Positions 27,791-37,138 of a stretch of DNA of 64,000 nt are shown here, one piece after another. The translations under genes and the position numbers were made by a program. The notes under the pieces were generated by a model. It searched no databases, was not told the DNA's origin, and was given only the letters and a program-made list of their open reading frames with translations. Each line of letters starts with the position of its first letter. Within the stretch, counting starts at the first letter, position 1. Origin of the DNA: Enterococcus sp. ZJ1622 (GTDB taxonomy: Bacteria; Bacillota; Bacilli; Lactobacillales; Enterococcaceae). The stretch covers positions 62,001-126,000 of the forward strand of contig NZ_JAAKDW010000003.1 of the NCBI RefSeq assembly GCF_011038845.1. Reading direction: 5' to 3'.

Positions 27791-27858
27791 AACTTGTGTA
27801 TACAAGTTGTTTCTGTTCATACTATACTGGTTTCTGCGGACAAATGCAAGCGTTTTAT
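27791..27858 (-). promoter_or_regulatory. treP promoter, TreR operator and cre-like site
   Basis: On the minus strand TTGCAT (27844-27849) and TATAGT (27821-27826) are 17 bases apart. A near-palindrome AACTTGTGTATACAAGTT (27791-27808) lies downstream of the -10 and resembles the tre operator. TGCAAGCGTTTTAT (27845-27858) overlaps the -35 and resembles a CcpA cre site. This suggests repression by TreR and by glucose. Confidence 0.7.
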
Positions 27859-27996
27859 TTAAATAAAGGAAAATTTGTTACCGCTTCAGGTGTGTGGTAT
27901 GTCGCTACTTAGCAGAAATTAGGAGCGTTGAAATCCCCTAAAAGCTGTAGTATAGTGAAGAAACAGAAGAGTCCACAAGGAAAGGAGGAGAATCGC

Positions 27997-28710
27997 TTGA
28001 ATAAATTCAACGAAATTTTTTTAGACTTGGAACAAAAAATTTTGGCAAAGCAGTATCCGCCGCATACACTGTTGCCTAGTGAAAATCAGCTGATCAAGAT
28101 TTACGGTGTTTCACGGGAAACAATCAGAAAAGCGCTTAACCTGCTGACTACAGAAGGATATATCCAGAAAAAACAAGGGAAAGGATCAATCGTTCTCGAT
28201 CGGAATCGATTTGATTTCCCTATCTCTGGATTGACCAGTTACAAAGAACTCCAAGAGACGCAACATATCCCGAGTGAAACAATCGTCCATACGTTGGAAG
28301 AGACTGAAGTGAGTCCGGAGCTGAGCAAAGTGACAGGGTGGAAGGTAGGAACTCCGGTCTGGTATCTCCTTCGACAAAGGAAGATCGATGGCGAAGTAGT
28401 TATTTTAGACAGAGATTATTTATTGAAGGAGATCGTTCCCGTCTTGACTGTCGAACAAGCAGAAAAATCGATCTACGATTATTTCGAGAACCAACTGGAT
28501 TTATCCATTGCATACGCCCAAAAAGAGATCACTGTCGAATCAGTCACGAAGCAGATGAAAGAAACGATGGATCTGCACAATGACCCATATGTCGTCGTTG
28601 TTCGCGGTCTCGTTCATTTAGAAGATACCCGCTGCTTCGAATATACCGAATCTGTCCATCGGCTCGATAAGTTCAGGTTCGTCGAATTTGCCAGAAGACG
28701 AAAAGTATAA
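27997..28710 (+). CDS. treR: Trehalose operon repressor TreR (GntR/UTRA)
   Basis: 237 residues from TTG 27997 behind AAAGGAGG; an in-frame ATG at 27928 lacks a ribosome site. An N-terminal GntR winged helix (about 5-68, LPSENQLIKIYGVSRETIRKAL) is followed by a UTRA effector domain (about 85-230). Segments IDGEVVILDRDY, LSIAYAQKEI and the terminal HRLDKFRFVEFARR closely follow Bacillus TreR as I recall it. TreR represses treP and is released by trehalose 6-phosphate. It is divergent from its target. Confidence 0.9.
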   Translation: MNKFNEIFLDLEQKILAKQYPPHTLLPSENQLIKIYGVSRETIRKALNLLTTEGYIQKKQGKGSIVLDRNRFDFPISGLTSYKELQETQHIPSETIVHTLEETEVSPELSKVTGWKVGTPVWYLLRQRKIDGEVVILDRDYLLKEIVPVLTVEQAEKSIYDYFENQLDLSIAYAQKEITVESVTKQMKETMDLHNDPYVVVVRGLVHLEDTRCFEYTESVHRLDKFRFVEFARRRKV

Positions 28711-28788
28711 ATTTGGCATTTTTTTGAGCAGATTGTTTGATTCTGCCTGCTTTGACGTTATGATTAAGGGACAAAGGGGGCATTTTTG

Positions 28789-29247
28789 ATGAAAGAGTCG
28801 ACAGATCAATCCAAAGAAGTGACAAAAGAAGCACTGAAGGAAGAATTATCGCCAATCGCTTACGCAGTGACCCAAGAAAATGCTACAGAACGGCCATTCA
28901 GCGGGAAATACGATGATTTCTACGAAAAAGGGATCTACGTAGATATCGTGAGTGGCGAACCTCTATTCAGTTCCACAGAAAAATATGATGCTGGCTGTGG
29001 CTGGCCGTCTTTCAGCAAGCCGATCGTGAAGAGACAGGTACGCGAAAAGGCGGACTTTTCTCATGGCATGCACAGAGTAGAAGTCCGCAGCAAACAAGCA
29101 GATTCACATCTGGGGCATGTCTTCAATGATGGACCAGCGGAAAAAGGCGGGTTACGCTATTGCATCAACTCAGCAGCATTGAAATTCATCCCTTATGAGG
29201 ACATGGAACGATTAGGCTACGGTGAATATCGATCGCTCGTAGAATAA
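28789..29247 (+). CDS. msrB: Peptide-methionine (R)-S-oxide reductase MsrB
   Basis: 152 residues, ATG 28789 behind AAAGGGGG. The SelR domain has GCGWPSF (about 69-75), [12 protein letters not shown] (about 105-116) and the catalytic Cys in [10 protein letters not shown] (residue 125). The two CxxC zinc pairs of the zinc-binding type are absent. It repairs the R isomer of methionine sulfoxide using thioredoxin. No msrA is adjacent. Confidence 0.95.
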   Translation: MKESTDQSKEVTKEALKEELSPIAYAVTQENATERPFSGKYDDFYEKGIYVDIVSGEPLFSSTEKYDAGCGWPSFSKPIVKRQVREKADFSHGMHRVEVRSKQADSHLGHVFNDGPAEKGGLRYCINSAALKFIPYEDMERLGYGEYRSLVE

Positions 29248-29268
29248 AAAATGTTTCGCAGCGATGCT

Positions 29269-29316
29269 AAAAGCAGAGCACCAAGTATTGACAGCTTGTG
29301 GTGCCTCTGCTTTTTT
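29269..29316 (+). terminator. msrB terminator
   Basis: AAAAGCAGAG with CTCTGCTTTT, plus an inner CACCA/TGGTG, is followed by a T run. Confidence 0.9.
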
Positions 29317-29416
29317 AGCTGCTGTAAAAAGGCGCCACATGGGAAGACTTTTTTCAAAAGAGGAAATGTGCTACAATAAAGGGAACGTATGTGTGTGAAA
29401 GAAAGAGGAAAAGAAT

Positions 29417-30019
29417 ATGTATGAGTATCTGACAGGTGTGGTTACCTTTATCAATCCCTATTACATAGTAGTAGAAACGCATGGAATCGGGTATCAGATC
29501 GCTTTAGGAAACCCTTATCGCTACAGCAGCAAGCTGAATCAGGAAGTCAAGATCTATCTGCATCAGGTCATTCGAGAAGATGCACATTTACTTTACGGAT
29601 TTGACTCATTGGAAGAGAAACAGCTCTTTTTGAGATTAGTCAGCGTCTCGGGTATCGGCCCGAAAAGTGCGTTGGCGATCATGGCTAGCGAGGATCATTC
29701 GGGATTGATTCAGGCAGTCGAGTCAGGGGATGTGACTTACCTGACCAAGTTCCCGGGCGTAGGAAAGAAAACAGCCCAGCAGATGATTCTCGATCTGAAA
29801 GGAAAATTCGGCGAGTTGAGTATCGATACGCCATTCAATCTATTTGACGAAACAGCTGCACAAGATGCAACGGCACTTTCTGAAGCCATGGAAGCTCTAT
29901 CAGCTTTAGGGTACAGCGAACGTGAGATCAAACGCGTCGAGAAACAGCTAAAAGAAGTCGATAACCAGACAACCGATGAGTATTTGCGTCAGGCACTGAA
30001 ATTAATGATGAAGAAATAG
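29417..30019 (+). CDS. ruvA: Holliday junction DNA helicase subunit RuvA
   Basis: 200 residues, ATG 29417. The N-terminal OB domain (1-65) starts MYEYLTGVV. Helix-hairpin-helix segments contain [15 protein letters not shown] (about 75-89) and [16 protein letters not shown] (about 109-124). The C-terminal domain III (about 150-200) contacts RuvB. RuvA binds four-way junctions and loads RuvB for branch migration. ruvB follows after 12 bases. Confidence 0.97.
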   Translation: MYEYLTGVVTFINPYYIVVETHGIGYQIALGNPYRYSSKLNQEVKIYLHQVIREDAHLLYGFDSLEEKQLFLRLVSVSGIGPKSALAIMASEDHSGLIQAVESGDVTYLTKFPGVGKKTAQQMILDLKGKFGELSIDTPFNLFDETAAQDATALSEAMEALSALGYSEREIKRVEKQLKEVDNQTTDEYLRQALKLMMKK

Positions 30020-30031
30020 GAGGAGCACGAT

Positions 30032-31033
30032 ATGACAGACGAACATCTTTTATCACCAGAAACTGGCGAAAATGAACTCAGTTTGGAAAAATCGCTCCGT
30101 CCGCAGTTTCTTTCCCAATATATCGGGCAGAAGAAAGTAAAACAAGAACTTCAAATCTATATTGAAGCAGCAAGGAATCGTGAAGAACCATTGGATCATG
30201 TACTGCTGTATGGACCTCCAGGACTAGGGAAGACTACTATGGCGATGGTGATCGCCAATGAGATGCAAGTCAACATCCGTACGACTAGCGGCCCTGCTGT
30301 GGAACGTCCAGGAGACCTAGTAGCGATCTTGAACGAATTGGAAGCAGGAGATGTATTGTTCATCGATGAAATCCATCGTTTGCCTCGTGTAGCAGAAGAG
30401 ATGCTGTATTCAGCTATGGAAGATTTTTATGTCGATATCATGGTTGGTCAGGGTCCGACTGCGCATCCAGTGCATTTTCCGCTGCCTCCGTTCACCTTAA
30501 TTGGCGCAACCACGAGAGCTGGGATGCTTTCGGCACCTTTACGCGATCGTTTTGGCATTATCTCTCATATGGAGTATTATGAAGAGGCAGACTTGAGAGA
30601 GATCGTCTTGCGTTCGTCGGATATTTTCCAGACAGAGATCATGGAAGAAGGCGCGCTTGAGATCGCCAGACGTTCGAGAGGGACACCGCGAATCGCCAAT
30701 CGATTACTGAAACGAGTACGTGATTTTGCTCAAGTCCAGGGAGACGGGAAAATCGATCAGTCGATTGCAGATCAGGCACTTACTTTGCTACAAGTAGATC
30801 AGGCCGGCCTGGATTATGTCGATCAGAAGCTTCTGCGCACGATGATCGAATTATATGGCGGCGGCCCCGTTGGATTAAGTACTCTTTCTGTCAACATCGG
30901 AGAGGAAAGAGAAACAGTAGAAGATATGTATGAACCATTTTTGATCCAAAAAGGATTTTTGAAGCGTACACCAAGAGGACGCATCGCAACAGCTTATGCG
31001 TATGAACATTTCGGGTACGATTATCAGATTTAA
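30032..31033 (+). CDS. ruvB: Holliday junction branch migration ATPase RuvB
   Basis: 333 residues, ATG 30032 behind AGGAGG. AAA+ features are Walker [10 protein letters not shown] (about 62-70), Walker B DEIHRL (about 111-116), sensor 1 GATTRAG (about 156-162) and a C-terminal winged helix with RTPRGRIAT (about 311-319). It drives junction migration with RuvA. Normal length and no defects seen. Confidence 0.98.
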   Translation: MTDEHLLSPETGENELSLEKSLRPQFLSQYIGQKKVKQELQIYIEAARNREEPLDHVLLYGPPGLGKTTMAMVIANEMQVNIRTTSGPAVERPGDLVAILNELEAGDVLFIDEIHRLPRVAEEMLYSAMEDFYVDIMVGQGPTAHPVHFPLPPFTLIGATTRAGMLSAPLRDRFGIISHMEYYEEADLREIVLRSSDIFQTEIMEEGALEIARRSRGTPRIANRLLKRVRDFAQVQGDGKIDQSIADQALTLLQVDQAGLDYVDQKLLRTMIELYGGGPVGLSTLSVNIGEERETVEDMYEPFLIQKGFLKRTPRGRIATAYAYEHFGYDYQI

Positions 31034-31077
31034 CGACACATGTTCGCAGCTTTCTTGCTTAGAATGGAGGAAAATGA

Positions 31078-31659
31078 ATGGGCGATACACCACATACTAA
31101 ATTGCTGATCAAGAAAGTACTGATCGGTTTATGTCAGAAACAGTCTTTTCGCAAGATCAGTGTCCAGAAAATCGCACACGAAGCAGGAATCAACCGGCAG
31201 ACTTTCTATTATCATTTCACAGATAAATATGATTTGCTTCGCTGGATCTATTTTGAAGATTCACTGCATTTTTTAGATCCTAAGTGTCTGTCTTTAGATA
31301 ATTGGGAAGAACAGGCCTTGAAGATGCTGAAGGCTATTGCTGAGAAAAAAGAATTCTATGAAAATACAGTGATGTCAGACCAGGATATTCTGCAAAAAGA
31401 GTTTTCGACCATCATCCAGCAGTCATTCATCAAGATTTTTGATCAAATGGACGAAGAACGGCAATTGTCGCAAACAGACAAGCTTTTTTATGCACGATTC
31501 TTTTCTTATGGCTGCAGCGGGGTCTTAGTCAACTGGATCACTCATGGCTATGAAGAGACGCCAATGGAGATCGCCATGCAGCTTTTTCGTTTAGCAAAAG
31601 ACACGGAACTGTATTCTTACCGATTATATGCGAAGGAAGAAGAACTGGAAGAAGAATAA
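31078..31659 (+). CDS. TetR/AcrR-type regulator
   Basis: 193 residues, ATG 31078 behind GGAGGAAA. The N-terminal helix-turn-helix (about 24-48, ISVQKIAHEAGINRQTFYYHFTDKY) is of the TetR type. The C-terminal helical region resembles the TetR_C_8 ligand domain of DhaS-like proteins. The target is unknown; a phosphatase gene follows closely and may share the transcript. Confidence 0.82.
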   Translation: MGDTPHTKLLIKKVLIGLCQKQSFRKISVQKIAHEAGINRQTFYYHFTDKYDLLRWIYFEDSLHFLDPKCLSLDNWEEQALKMLKAIAEKKEFYENTVMSDQDILQKEFSTIIQQSFIKIFDQMDEERQLSQTDKLFYARFFSYGCSGVLVNWITHGYEETPMEIAMQLFRLAKDTELYSYRLYAKEEELEEE

Positions 31660-31702
31660 AAAAACGTTAGATCCTATTATCTGCAAAAAGGAGACGAGAA
31701 GA

Positions 31703-32164
31703 ATGACGAAAATCTTATTTGTGTGTTTAGGGAATATCTGTCGCTCGCCAATGGCAGAAGGCTTATTGAAGAAGCGGATAGCTGACGAAGGCTTGGAAGA
31801 ACGCTTCTTCGTCGATTCAGCAGCTACAAGCTCCTATGAAGTGGGAAGCGCGCCACATCCGGGGACACAAAGAATCCTAGACAGAGAACAGATCGATACA
31901 AGTGGGATGATCGCGCGACAGATCACGCCTAAAGACTTTCAGGAATTCGACTGGATCATCGGTATGGACCAAGCCAATGTCGAGGAACTGCAAAGAAGGG
32001 CGCCAGCTTCTACGCAGAAAAAAATCCATTTGTTTTTGAGCGTCATTCCTGGAATGGAACAACAACATGTTCCTGATCCTTATTATACGAATGATTTTGA
32101 GGAGACCTACCAACTGATCACTACAGGATTAGATGCGTGGTGGCACCTATGGACAGAAAAATAA
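31703..32164 (+). CDS. Low molecular weight protein-tyrosine phosphatase
   Basis: 153 residues from ATG 31703 behind AAAGGAG; an upstream in-frame reading overlaps the TetR gene. The P-loop VCLGNICRSPMAEG holds catalytic Cys8 and Arg14. The general-acid Asp is in PDPYYTNDF (about 121-129). It dephosphorylates phosphotyrosine, possibly of capsule or wall enzymes. No tyrosine kinase gene is adjacent. Confidence 0.92.
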   Translation: MTKILFVCLGNICRSPMAEGLLKKRIADEGLEERFFVDSAATSSYEVGSAPHPGTQRILDREQIDTSGMIARQITPKDFQEFDWIIGMDQANVEELQRRAPASTQKKIHLFLSVIPGMEQQHVPDPYYTNDFEETYQLITTGLDAWWHLWTEK

Positions 32165-32300
32165 AATAACAAAATTTCTTTATAGTCAACGCTTACTTAT
32201 TTCTGTTTGCTACAAAGCATTTTCTTGTTTTTTCAATCAGAATTAGGTAAAATGAAACTAATTAAGTAACACTTTCTTAGCTAAAGGAGGAGTGCATTCG

Positions 32301-32675
32301 ATGGACGAAGAAACAGTATCACCGATGAAGAAGCTTACCAAGTTAGTTACTCACACATCGTATCAGCTTTTGGATTCTTTTGTAAATGACACTGAAGAGA
32401 ATGCCGAGAATGTACGTTTGCAGGGAAAGTTTGTTCTAGAACTACAAAAGGCTGCGGCACAGCACAGTTTAGTGATCCTGCAGTTTAGGGAGAATCGCTT
32501 GAGTAACAAATACGAAACGATCTCCGGATGGGTTGCGACAAAGACGGTTGAAAAAGACCGCGTCCTGATCCGGTTACAAAATGAGGAACACCAGATACGT
32601 ATGGTGCCCATAGAACAAATCGAGAAAATCACCAGTCTTTCACCAGCAGGAGAACAGGAAAGACTATCGAAATAA
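32301..32675 (+). CDS. Hypothetical small protein, possibly YolD-like
   Basis: 124 residues from ATG 32301 behind AAAGGAGG. The first half is helical and acidic (DSFVNDTEENAENVRLQGKFVLELQ). The second half predicts beta strands (LVILQFRENRLSNKYETISGWVATKTVEKDRVLIRLQN ... MVPIEQIEKI, here shown in part), a pattern like YolD-type proteins. No signal peptide or membrane span. I do not recognise a firm family. It has its own upstream AT-rich promoter region and is followed by repeats. Confidence 0.6.
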   Translation: MDEETVSPMKKLTKLVTHTSYQLLDSFVNDTEENAENVRLQGKFVLELQKAAAQHSLVILQFRENRLSNKYETISGWVATKTVEKDRVLIRLQNEEHQIRMVPIEQIEKITSLSPAGEQERLSK

Positions 32676-32686
32676 ATACAAACAGA

Positions 32687-33100
32687 GAGGTTGTGATCCT
32701 GCCGTTTAACTCTGAGGCACAAGGAACAATTTCAAAAAACAGCTTCTCATGTTTGATGAATATTGAGACTTGTGCCCGAGGAGTTGGCAGGAGAACACCG
32801 TGAATCAGAGATTGTGAAAAAGCTGCCCTGCATCAAGTAATAAGAACAGCCAAACAAAAATAGCTCTCCACATTTTTCGTTTGGTTGGGCTTATTACCGC
32901 AGATGTAAGCTTTTGAACACCGTTTAGTGAAGAGGTCGTGACAACTGCGTTCTGCTTTAAGTAATAAGGACACTGAACAGAAAATAGCTTCTCATATTTT
33001 CTTGTGCAGTGAACTTATTGCCGAGAAGCAGCAGATGGAACACCATTTATTCGAAACTAAGGAGTTATGACAAGATTTTTGTCATGCCTCCTTTTTTTGT
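32687..33100. repeat. Modular intergenic repeat cluster (three units plus terminator module)
   Basis: The units are 32687-32801 (GAGGTTGTGA to GAACACCGT), 32805-32923, and 32932-33046. They are followed by a TTATTCGAA...GGAGTTATGACAA...TTGTCATGCCTCC hairpin with a T run (about 33047-33100). The first unit shares about 100 bases with 13406-13509. Units two and three contain AATAAG...CTTATT inverted repeats. No gene is supported. Confidence 0.88.
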
Positions 33101-33130
33101 GCGTACGAAGCCGATCGTTTTTTGAACAAA

Positions 33131-33166
33131 AAAAGGTCCTGCTAGCCGGGGAGCTAGCAGGATAAG
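33131..33166 (-). terminator. brnQ terminator
   Basis: TCCTGCTAGC and GCTAGCAGGA form a perfect stem; on the minus strand it is followed by a T run. Confidence 0.85.
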
Positions 33167-33318
33167 GAGTTAAAAAATGAAAAAGTGTTGTTAGGGTTGT
33201 TTGTTGGTATGCTTATATAATAAGCATCAGTTGTGAATATTTTGTGACGAAAGTTTTCGAAAGTTGTTAAGTTTTTTCGTAAAAATTATTTTTTTGTTAG
33301 TGTATCCTTACTTCTGAA
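33167..33318. other. AT-rich spacer with tiny ORF and hairpin
   Basis: AAGGAG precedes an ATG-AAA-AAG-TGT-TGT-TAG reading (five residues, MKKCC). A hairpin ATGCTTAT/ATAAGCAT follows at about 33210-33228. No other feature is seen. It may be meaningless. Confidence 0.25.
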
Positions 33319-34671
33319 TTACACAACAGGTGCTTCTTTTTTTGTCAAACTCACGATGTATCCTACGACAAACCCGATGATTGCCGGTACGATCCATCCC
33401 ATCCCCAAGGTAAAGAATGGTAGATAAGCGCGAGCAAAATCCAGCAAACTCTGGATGAACGCTGTTTGTTTGATAAAATCAGGACAAGCATTCAGTCCGT
33501 CAAAAACAGAAGCAATCAGCGTAAAGTAAGTCGTCATTCGGTAGACCCAAGCTCTTTGCTGGAAAAGAGGTCCAGCGAGTACCAATAGGATCAGCGTCAT
33601 AGCTAATGGATAAACAAACATCAAGACAGGCAAAGAAAATTGAATGATATTGGTCAAGCCCACATTTGCGACTAAACAAGCAAGGACACTTGCAACTGAA
33701 ACAAAGAAAAGGTAGCTGCGTTTGGGAAATAGCTCAGTAAATGTTTCTGAAAAAGCGGTGATGAGTCCGATCCCTGTTTTCAAACAAGCGAGTATGACGA
33801 TAAAGGCAAGCAAGATACTTCCATAAGTGCCCAGATAATGATCTGCGATTTGGGCTAAGGCGATCCCTCCATTCGCACTCATTGGGAACGTCCCTAAACT
33901 CATTGTCCCAAGATAAGCGAGCAACGTATAGATGACACCCATCAAAATGATACTGATCGCTCCGGATTTGATCGTGTCTCGTGCGATCTCTGCCGGTTTC
34001 GTCACACCCATACTTCGGATCGTCGTCACGATGATGATCCCAAAAGCTAAAGCAGCTAAAGCATCTAATGTATTATATCCTTGTGTGAACCCAGTGAAGA
34101 ATGCATGATCCTGGTAATTTGGCTGGATCACTGCCTGATCCACTGGTCCGAGCGGATTCAAAAAGGCAAGAAGCAAAAGTGCCCCTAACAAGATCAGAAA
34201 GGCAGGATTCAAAAACTTTCCTACGTAATCAAGGATTTTGGTCGGTCTTCTGGAGAACCACCAGGCAAAGAAAAAGAATAAGATACTAAAAATAGCTAAA
34301 AACAATGCCTGTTTGTCGCTTTCGATGAAGGGAGCCAATCCGATTTCAAAAGAAGTGGTCGCCAGACGAGGCAAAGCGAAGAAAGGCCCAATCACTAGAT
34401 AAAGCAAGACAGTAAAAATCATGGCATATGTTTGATTCACACGTTTGGCTAATTCAAAGACTCCGGAACTCTTTGATACGCCGATCGCGATCACTCCTAG
34501 AAAAGGAAGTCCGATCCCAGTAACTAAAAAGCCAAGATTTGCCCAAAAAACCGCTGAACCAGCCTCTTGTCCCATGTGTACAGGGAAAATGAGGTTCCCA
34601 GCTCCGAAGAACAGACCGAAAAGCATAGAACCGATAAAAAGATACTCTTTGAACGATAATTTTTTTGTCAT
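33319..34671 (-). CDS. brnQ: Branched-chain amino acid:cation symporter BrnQ
   Basis: 450 residues; the start [10 protein letters not shown] at 34671 follows AAAGGAG, whereas an 18-residue longer frame lacks a site. About twelve spans are seen, with the LIVCS family motifs [11 protein letters not shown] (about 19-29), [10 protein letters not shown] (about 101-110) and [14 protein letters not shown] (about 198-211). It imports isoleucine, leucine and valine with sodium or protons. No T-box leader is recognisable upstream. Confidence 0.94.
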   Translation of the reverse strand: MTKKLSFKEYLFIGSMLFGLFFGAGNLIFPVHMGQEAGSAVFWANLGFLVTGIGLPFLGVIAIGVSKSSGVFELAKRVNQTYAMIFTVLLYLVIGPFFALPRLATTSFEIGLAPFIESDKQALFLAIFSILFFFFAWWFSRRPTKILDYVGKFLNPAFLILLGALLLLAFLNPLGPVDQAVIQPNYQDHAFFTGFTQGYNTLDALAALAFGIIIVTTIRSMGVTKPAEIARDTIKSGAISIILMGVIYTLLAYLGTMSLGTFPMSANGGIALAQIADHYLGTYGSILLAFIVILACLKTGIGLITAFSETFTELFPKRSYLFFVSVASVLACLVANVGLTNIIQFSLPVLMFVYPLAMTLILLVLAGPLFQQRAWVYRMTTYFTLIASVFDGLNACPDFIKQTAFIQSLLDFARAYLPFFTLGMGWIVPAIIGFVVGYIVSLTKKEAPVV

Positions 34672-34817
34672 ATAAAACTCCTTTACATTTTTTTTAAAAG
34701 TAACAAACTTTTCCGTAATATGCAATAATTTTCAGAAAATTATCTGCTAAAAACGGTGGTTATTTAATAACGGTAGTGATAAAATGAGAGCGCACGTCTT
34801 TCCAAGGAGTGGTTGAA

Positions 34818-35423
34818 TTGACAAAATCAAGATTAGAAGCGCTTACAGATGGGGTAGTCGCAATCGTTTTGACTGTCCTAGTATTGGATATCAAAATCCC
34901 TGATCCGGCAGGTTTTCAGTCATTATGGAATATTCGTAATACCCTGTTAGCTTACGCCATCAGTTTTATTTTTGTGGGAGTGATCTGGGTGAACCATCAT
35001 CGTGTCTTCCAAATGGCAGATAAAATCAATTATCGAGTCGTATGGGCGAATATCTTCTGGCTGTTCTGGCTGACTTTGTGCCCGTCTGTGACTAGTTGGG
35101 TAGGGAGAAACCCGGGAGAATTCTGGCCTGAACTGTCTTATGTGCTGGTTTATACGATGTGGAGTTTTTCTTTTGGTATTTTGATGCGGCAGGTGATGAA
35201 GGCGAACGAACCGGATTCTCATGTGGTGAGAGTTTTATCGAAAGATCACCGGAGTGCCTTATCGATGTTCATCAATCTATGCTTGATCGTAGGTGTTTTT
35301 TTCGTCCCGATGATCGGATTGTTCGGCCGTTTCTTCGTTTCTGGTATTTGGATTCTCTCGTATCGCAAGGCAGAAAGCTATTTTCGACATCTGGTTTTTT
35401 ATAAGCACACAAAAGATGAATAG
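34818..35423 (+). CDS. TMEM175-family (DUF1211) potassium channel
   Basis: 201 residues from TTG 34818, 8 bases after AAGGAG; GTG 34809 overlaps that site. The N-terminal signature SRLEALTDGVVAIVLTVLVLDI is the prokaryotic TMEM175 motif (usually RxxxFSDxVxAI), here with LTD in place of FSD. Six hydrophobic helices are seen, with GVIWVNHHRVFQM in helix 3. Bacterial members are tetrameric K+-permeable channels of unknown physiological role. Confidence 0.87.
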   Translation: MTKSRLEALTDGVVAIVLTVLVLDIKIPDPAGFQSLWNIRNTLLAYAISFIFVGVIWVNHHRVFQMADKINYRVVWANIFWLFWLTLCPSVTSWVGRNPGEFWPELSYVLVYTMWSFSFGILMRQVMKANEPDSHVVRVLSKDHRSALSMFINLCLIVGVFFVPMIGLFGRFFVSGIWILSYRKAESYFRHLVFYKHTKDE

Positions 35424-35478
35424 AACAGCCCACTTTCCATCCGCATTCAGCGAGTTGGAAAGTAGGCTGTTCTATTTA
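35418..35478. terminator. Bidirectional terminator
   Basis: AATAGAACAGCC and GGCTGTTCTATT arms plus ACTTTCCA/TGGAAAGT form a long hairpin between convergent genes. Confidence 0.88.
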
Positions 35479-36822
35479 TTTCTTGCCATATTTCAAATGA
35501 TAGATCAGAAGCAGACAGAAAAACCAGACGGGTGTCAGCAGCAAAGCGATTCTTGTATCTTTTCCTAGGAACAACACTACGCAAACAAAAATCATATAAA
35601 GAAACACCAAGAAGTTGCTGAATGGATAAAACGGCATTTTGAACGAATGGGCTTTTTTTCCGATCATGCTTTTCCGATACTTCATGTGTGTATACACGAG
35701 GATGCTCCAGATAAACAAGAAGCAAGTCGTCGCGATACTACTTACGAGAGTAAATACTTCGCTAGGCATCACATAATTCAAGATCACGGAGATGAAAATG
35801 ACGATGGTCGAAAAAGTCAAAGCATTTCCTGGAACGTGATGGGTAGTCAGCTTTCGGAATTTCTTAGGTGCACTGCCTTCTTGAGACAACGAGCGGAGCA
35901 TTCGCCCAGTACTGTAGATCGCACTGTTACAGGCAGACGCTGCAGCACTCAACACGACAAGATTGACTAAAGAAGCAGCGATAGTGATCCCAATCTCTGA
36001 AAAAACTTCAACGAATGGGCTATTATCAGGATTCAAGCTGTTCCATGGGTAAATAGCCATGATCACAAACAATGAACCTAAATAAAATAGTATGATCCGG
36101 ATCGGGATATTGTTGATTGCTTCAGGAAGCACTTTTTCAGGATTTTCCGTTTCACCTGCAACGAGACCGACTAGTTCGATCCCTGCAAAAGCAAAAGTCA
36201 CCATTTGGAAGGAAAGAATAAATCCTTTTGCTCCCGTAGGAAACAGCCCGCCATGGGACCACAGATTTGAGACAGCAGCAGTACTCGTCCCTGTCTGGTA
36301 ATGAGTAAGGATCATGTAAGCTCCCACTAAAATGAAGGCGATGATCGCAACGACCTTGATCAAAGCAAACCAAAATTCCAATTCACCGAAAAGAGAAACA
36401 GCTACCATGTTCAATGCAAGCAGTAATGCCAACGCAATCAGCTCCGGCAGCCACTGGGGGACGCCAGGCGCCCAATAGCGCACATACATCCCGATTGCAG
36501 TCAAATCAGCCATGGCTATCGCTACCCAGCAAAACCAGTACGTCCAGCCAGTGACGAACGCGGCTCGCTTTCCAAGATACTCTGCCACAAAATCTAGAAA
36601 CGAATGGTTATTCGTATTCGATAATAAAAGCTCTCCTAGGGCGCGCATAATGAAAAAACAAATACAGCCAGTGATAAGATAGGCAAATAATATCGAAGGC
36701 CCTGCGAGCTGGATCGATTTCCCCGATCCTAAAAACAGCCCTGTTCCGATCGCACCTCCAATCGAGATCAGCTGAACATGTCTGTTCTTCAGTCCTCGTT
36801 GTAATTCTTGCTCTTCATTCAT
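35476..36822 (-). CDS. Amino acid permease (APC superfamily, AAT type)
   Basis: 448 residues, ATG 36822. Twelve spans are seen. The N-terminal GGAIGTGLFLGSGKSIQLAGPS (first part at about 22-34) and the motif FQMVTFAFAGIELVGLVAGE are typical of AAT-family proton symporters such as CycA and aromatic or Ser/Thr permeases. Substrate cannot be fixed; closest in style to D-serine/D-alanine/glycine transporters. It is convergent with the TMEM175 gene and transcribed alone. Confidence 0.87.
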   Translation of the reverse strand: MNEEQELQRGLKNRHVQLISIGGAIGTGLFLGSGKSIQLAGPSILFAYLITGCICFFIMRALGELLLSNTNNHSFLDFVAEYLGKRAAFVTGWTYWFCWVAIAMADLTAIGMYVRYWAPGVPQWLPELIALALLLALNMVAVSLFGELEFWFALIKVVAIIAFILVGAYMILTHYQTGTSTAAVSNLWSHGGLFPTGAKGFILSFQMVTFAFAGIELVGLVAGETENPEKVLPEAINNIPIRIILFYLGSLFVIMAIYPWNSLNPDNSPFVEVFSEIGITIAASLVNLVVLSAAASACNSAIYSTGRMLRSLSQEGSAPKKFRKLTTHHVPGNALTFSTIVIFISVILNYVMPSEVFTLVSSIATTCFLFIWSILVYTHMKYRKSMIGKKAHSFKMPFYPFSNFLVFLYMIFVCVVLFLGKDTRIALLLTPVWFFCLLLIYHLKYGKK

Positions 36823-37138
36823 TTAATAATCATCCTAACTAAAAAAGTTTAATTATATTTATCTTAAGAGAGTTTTCAGGAAAATACAATGATATTCCAA
36901 AATTTTCAGAAAATAACCCAGACACACTAAAGGATACAACTATTTAAATTTTTTCTAAAAACGAAAACAGGAAATCCATACAAAAAGTCTGTTACATAAC
37001 TGAAAAGCATCCCTGTTTGAAGAGATACGTGATTTAAATAACGTTTATGTTTGATTTTTAATCGATTTTTTGCTTTTTACCAAAAAGATTTTTTCAAGTA
37101 TAATCTGTTAATTAAATAACTTTAGAAAGAGGTATGGA
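36823..37138. promoter_or_regulatory. Divergent promoter region
   Basis: The region is AT-rich and without genes. For the plus-strand phosphoesterase, TTTACC (37076-37081) and TATAAT (37099-37104) are 17 bases apart, 35 bases before the ATG. The permease promoter on the minus strand was not resolved. Confidence 0.6.

Noticed and set aside
34672-34800. T-box or leucine attenuator for brnQ
   Set aside because: The upstream region is short and no T-box core (such as TGGNACCGCG) is present on the minus strand.
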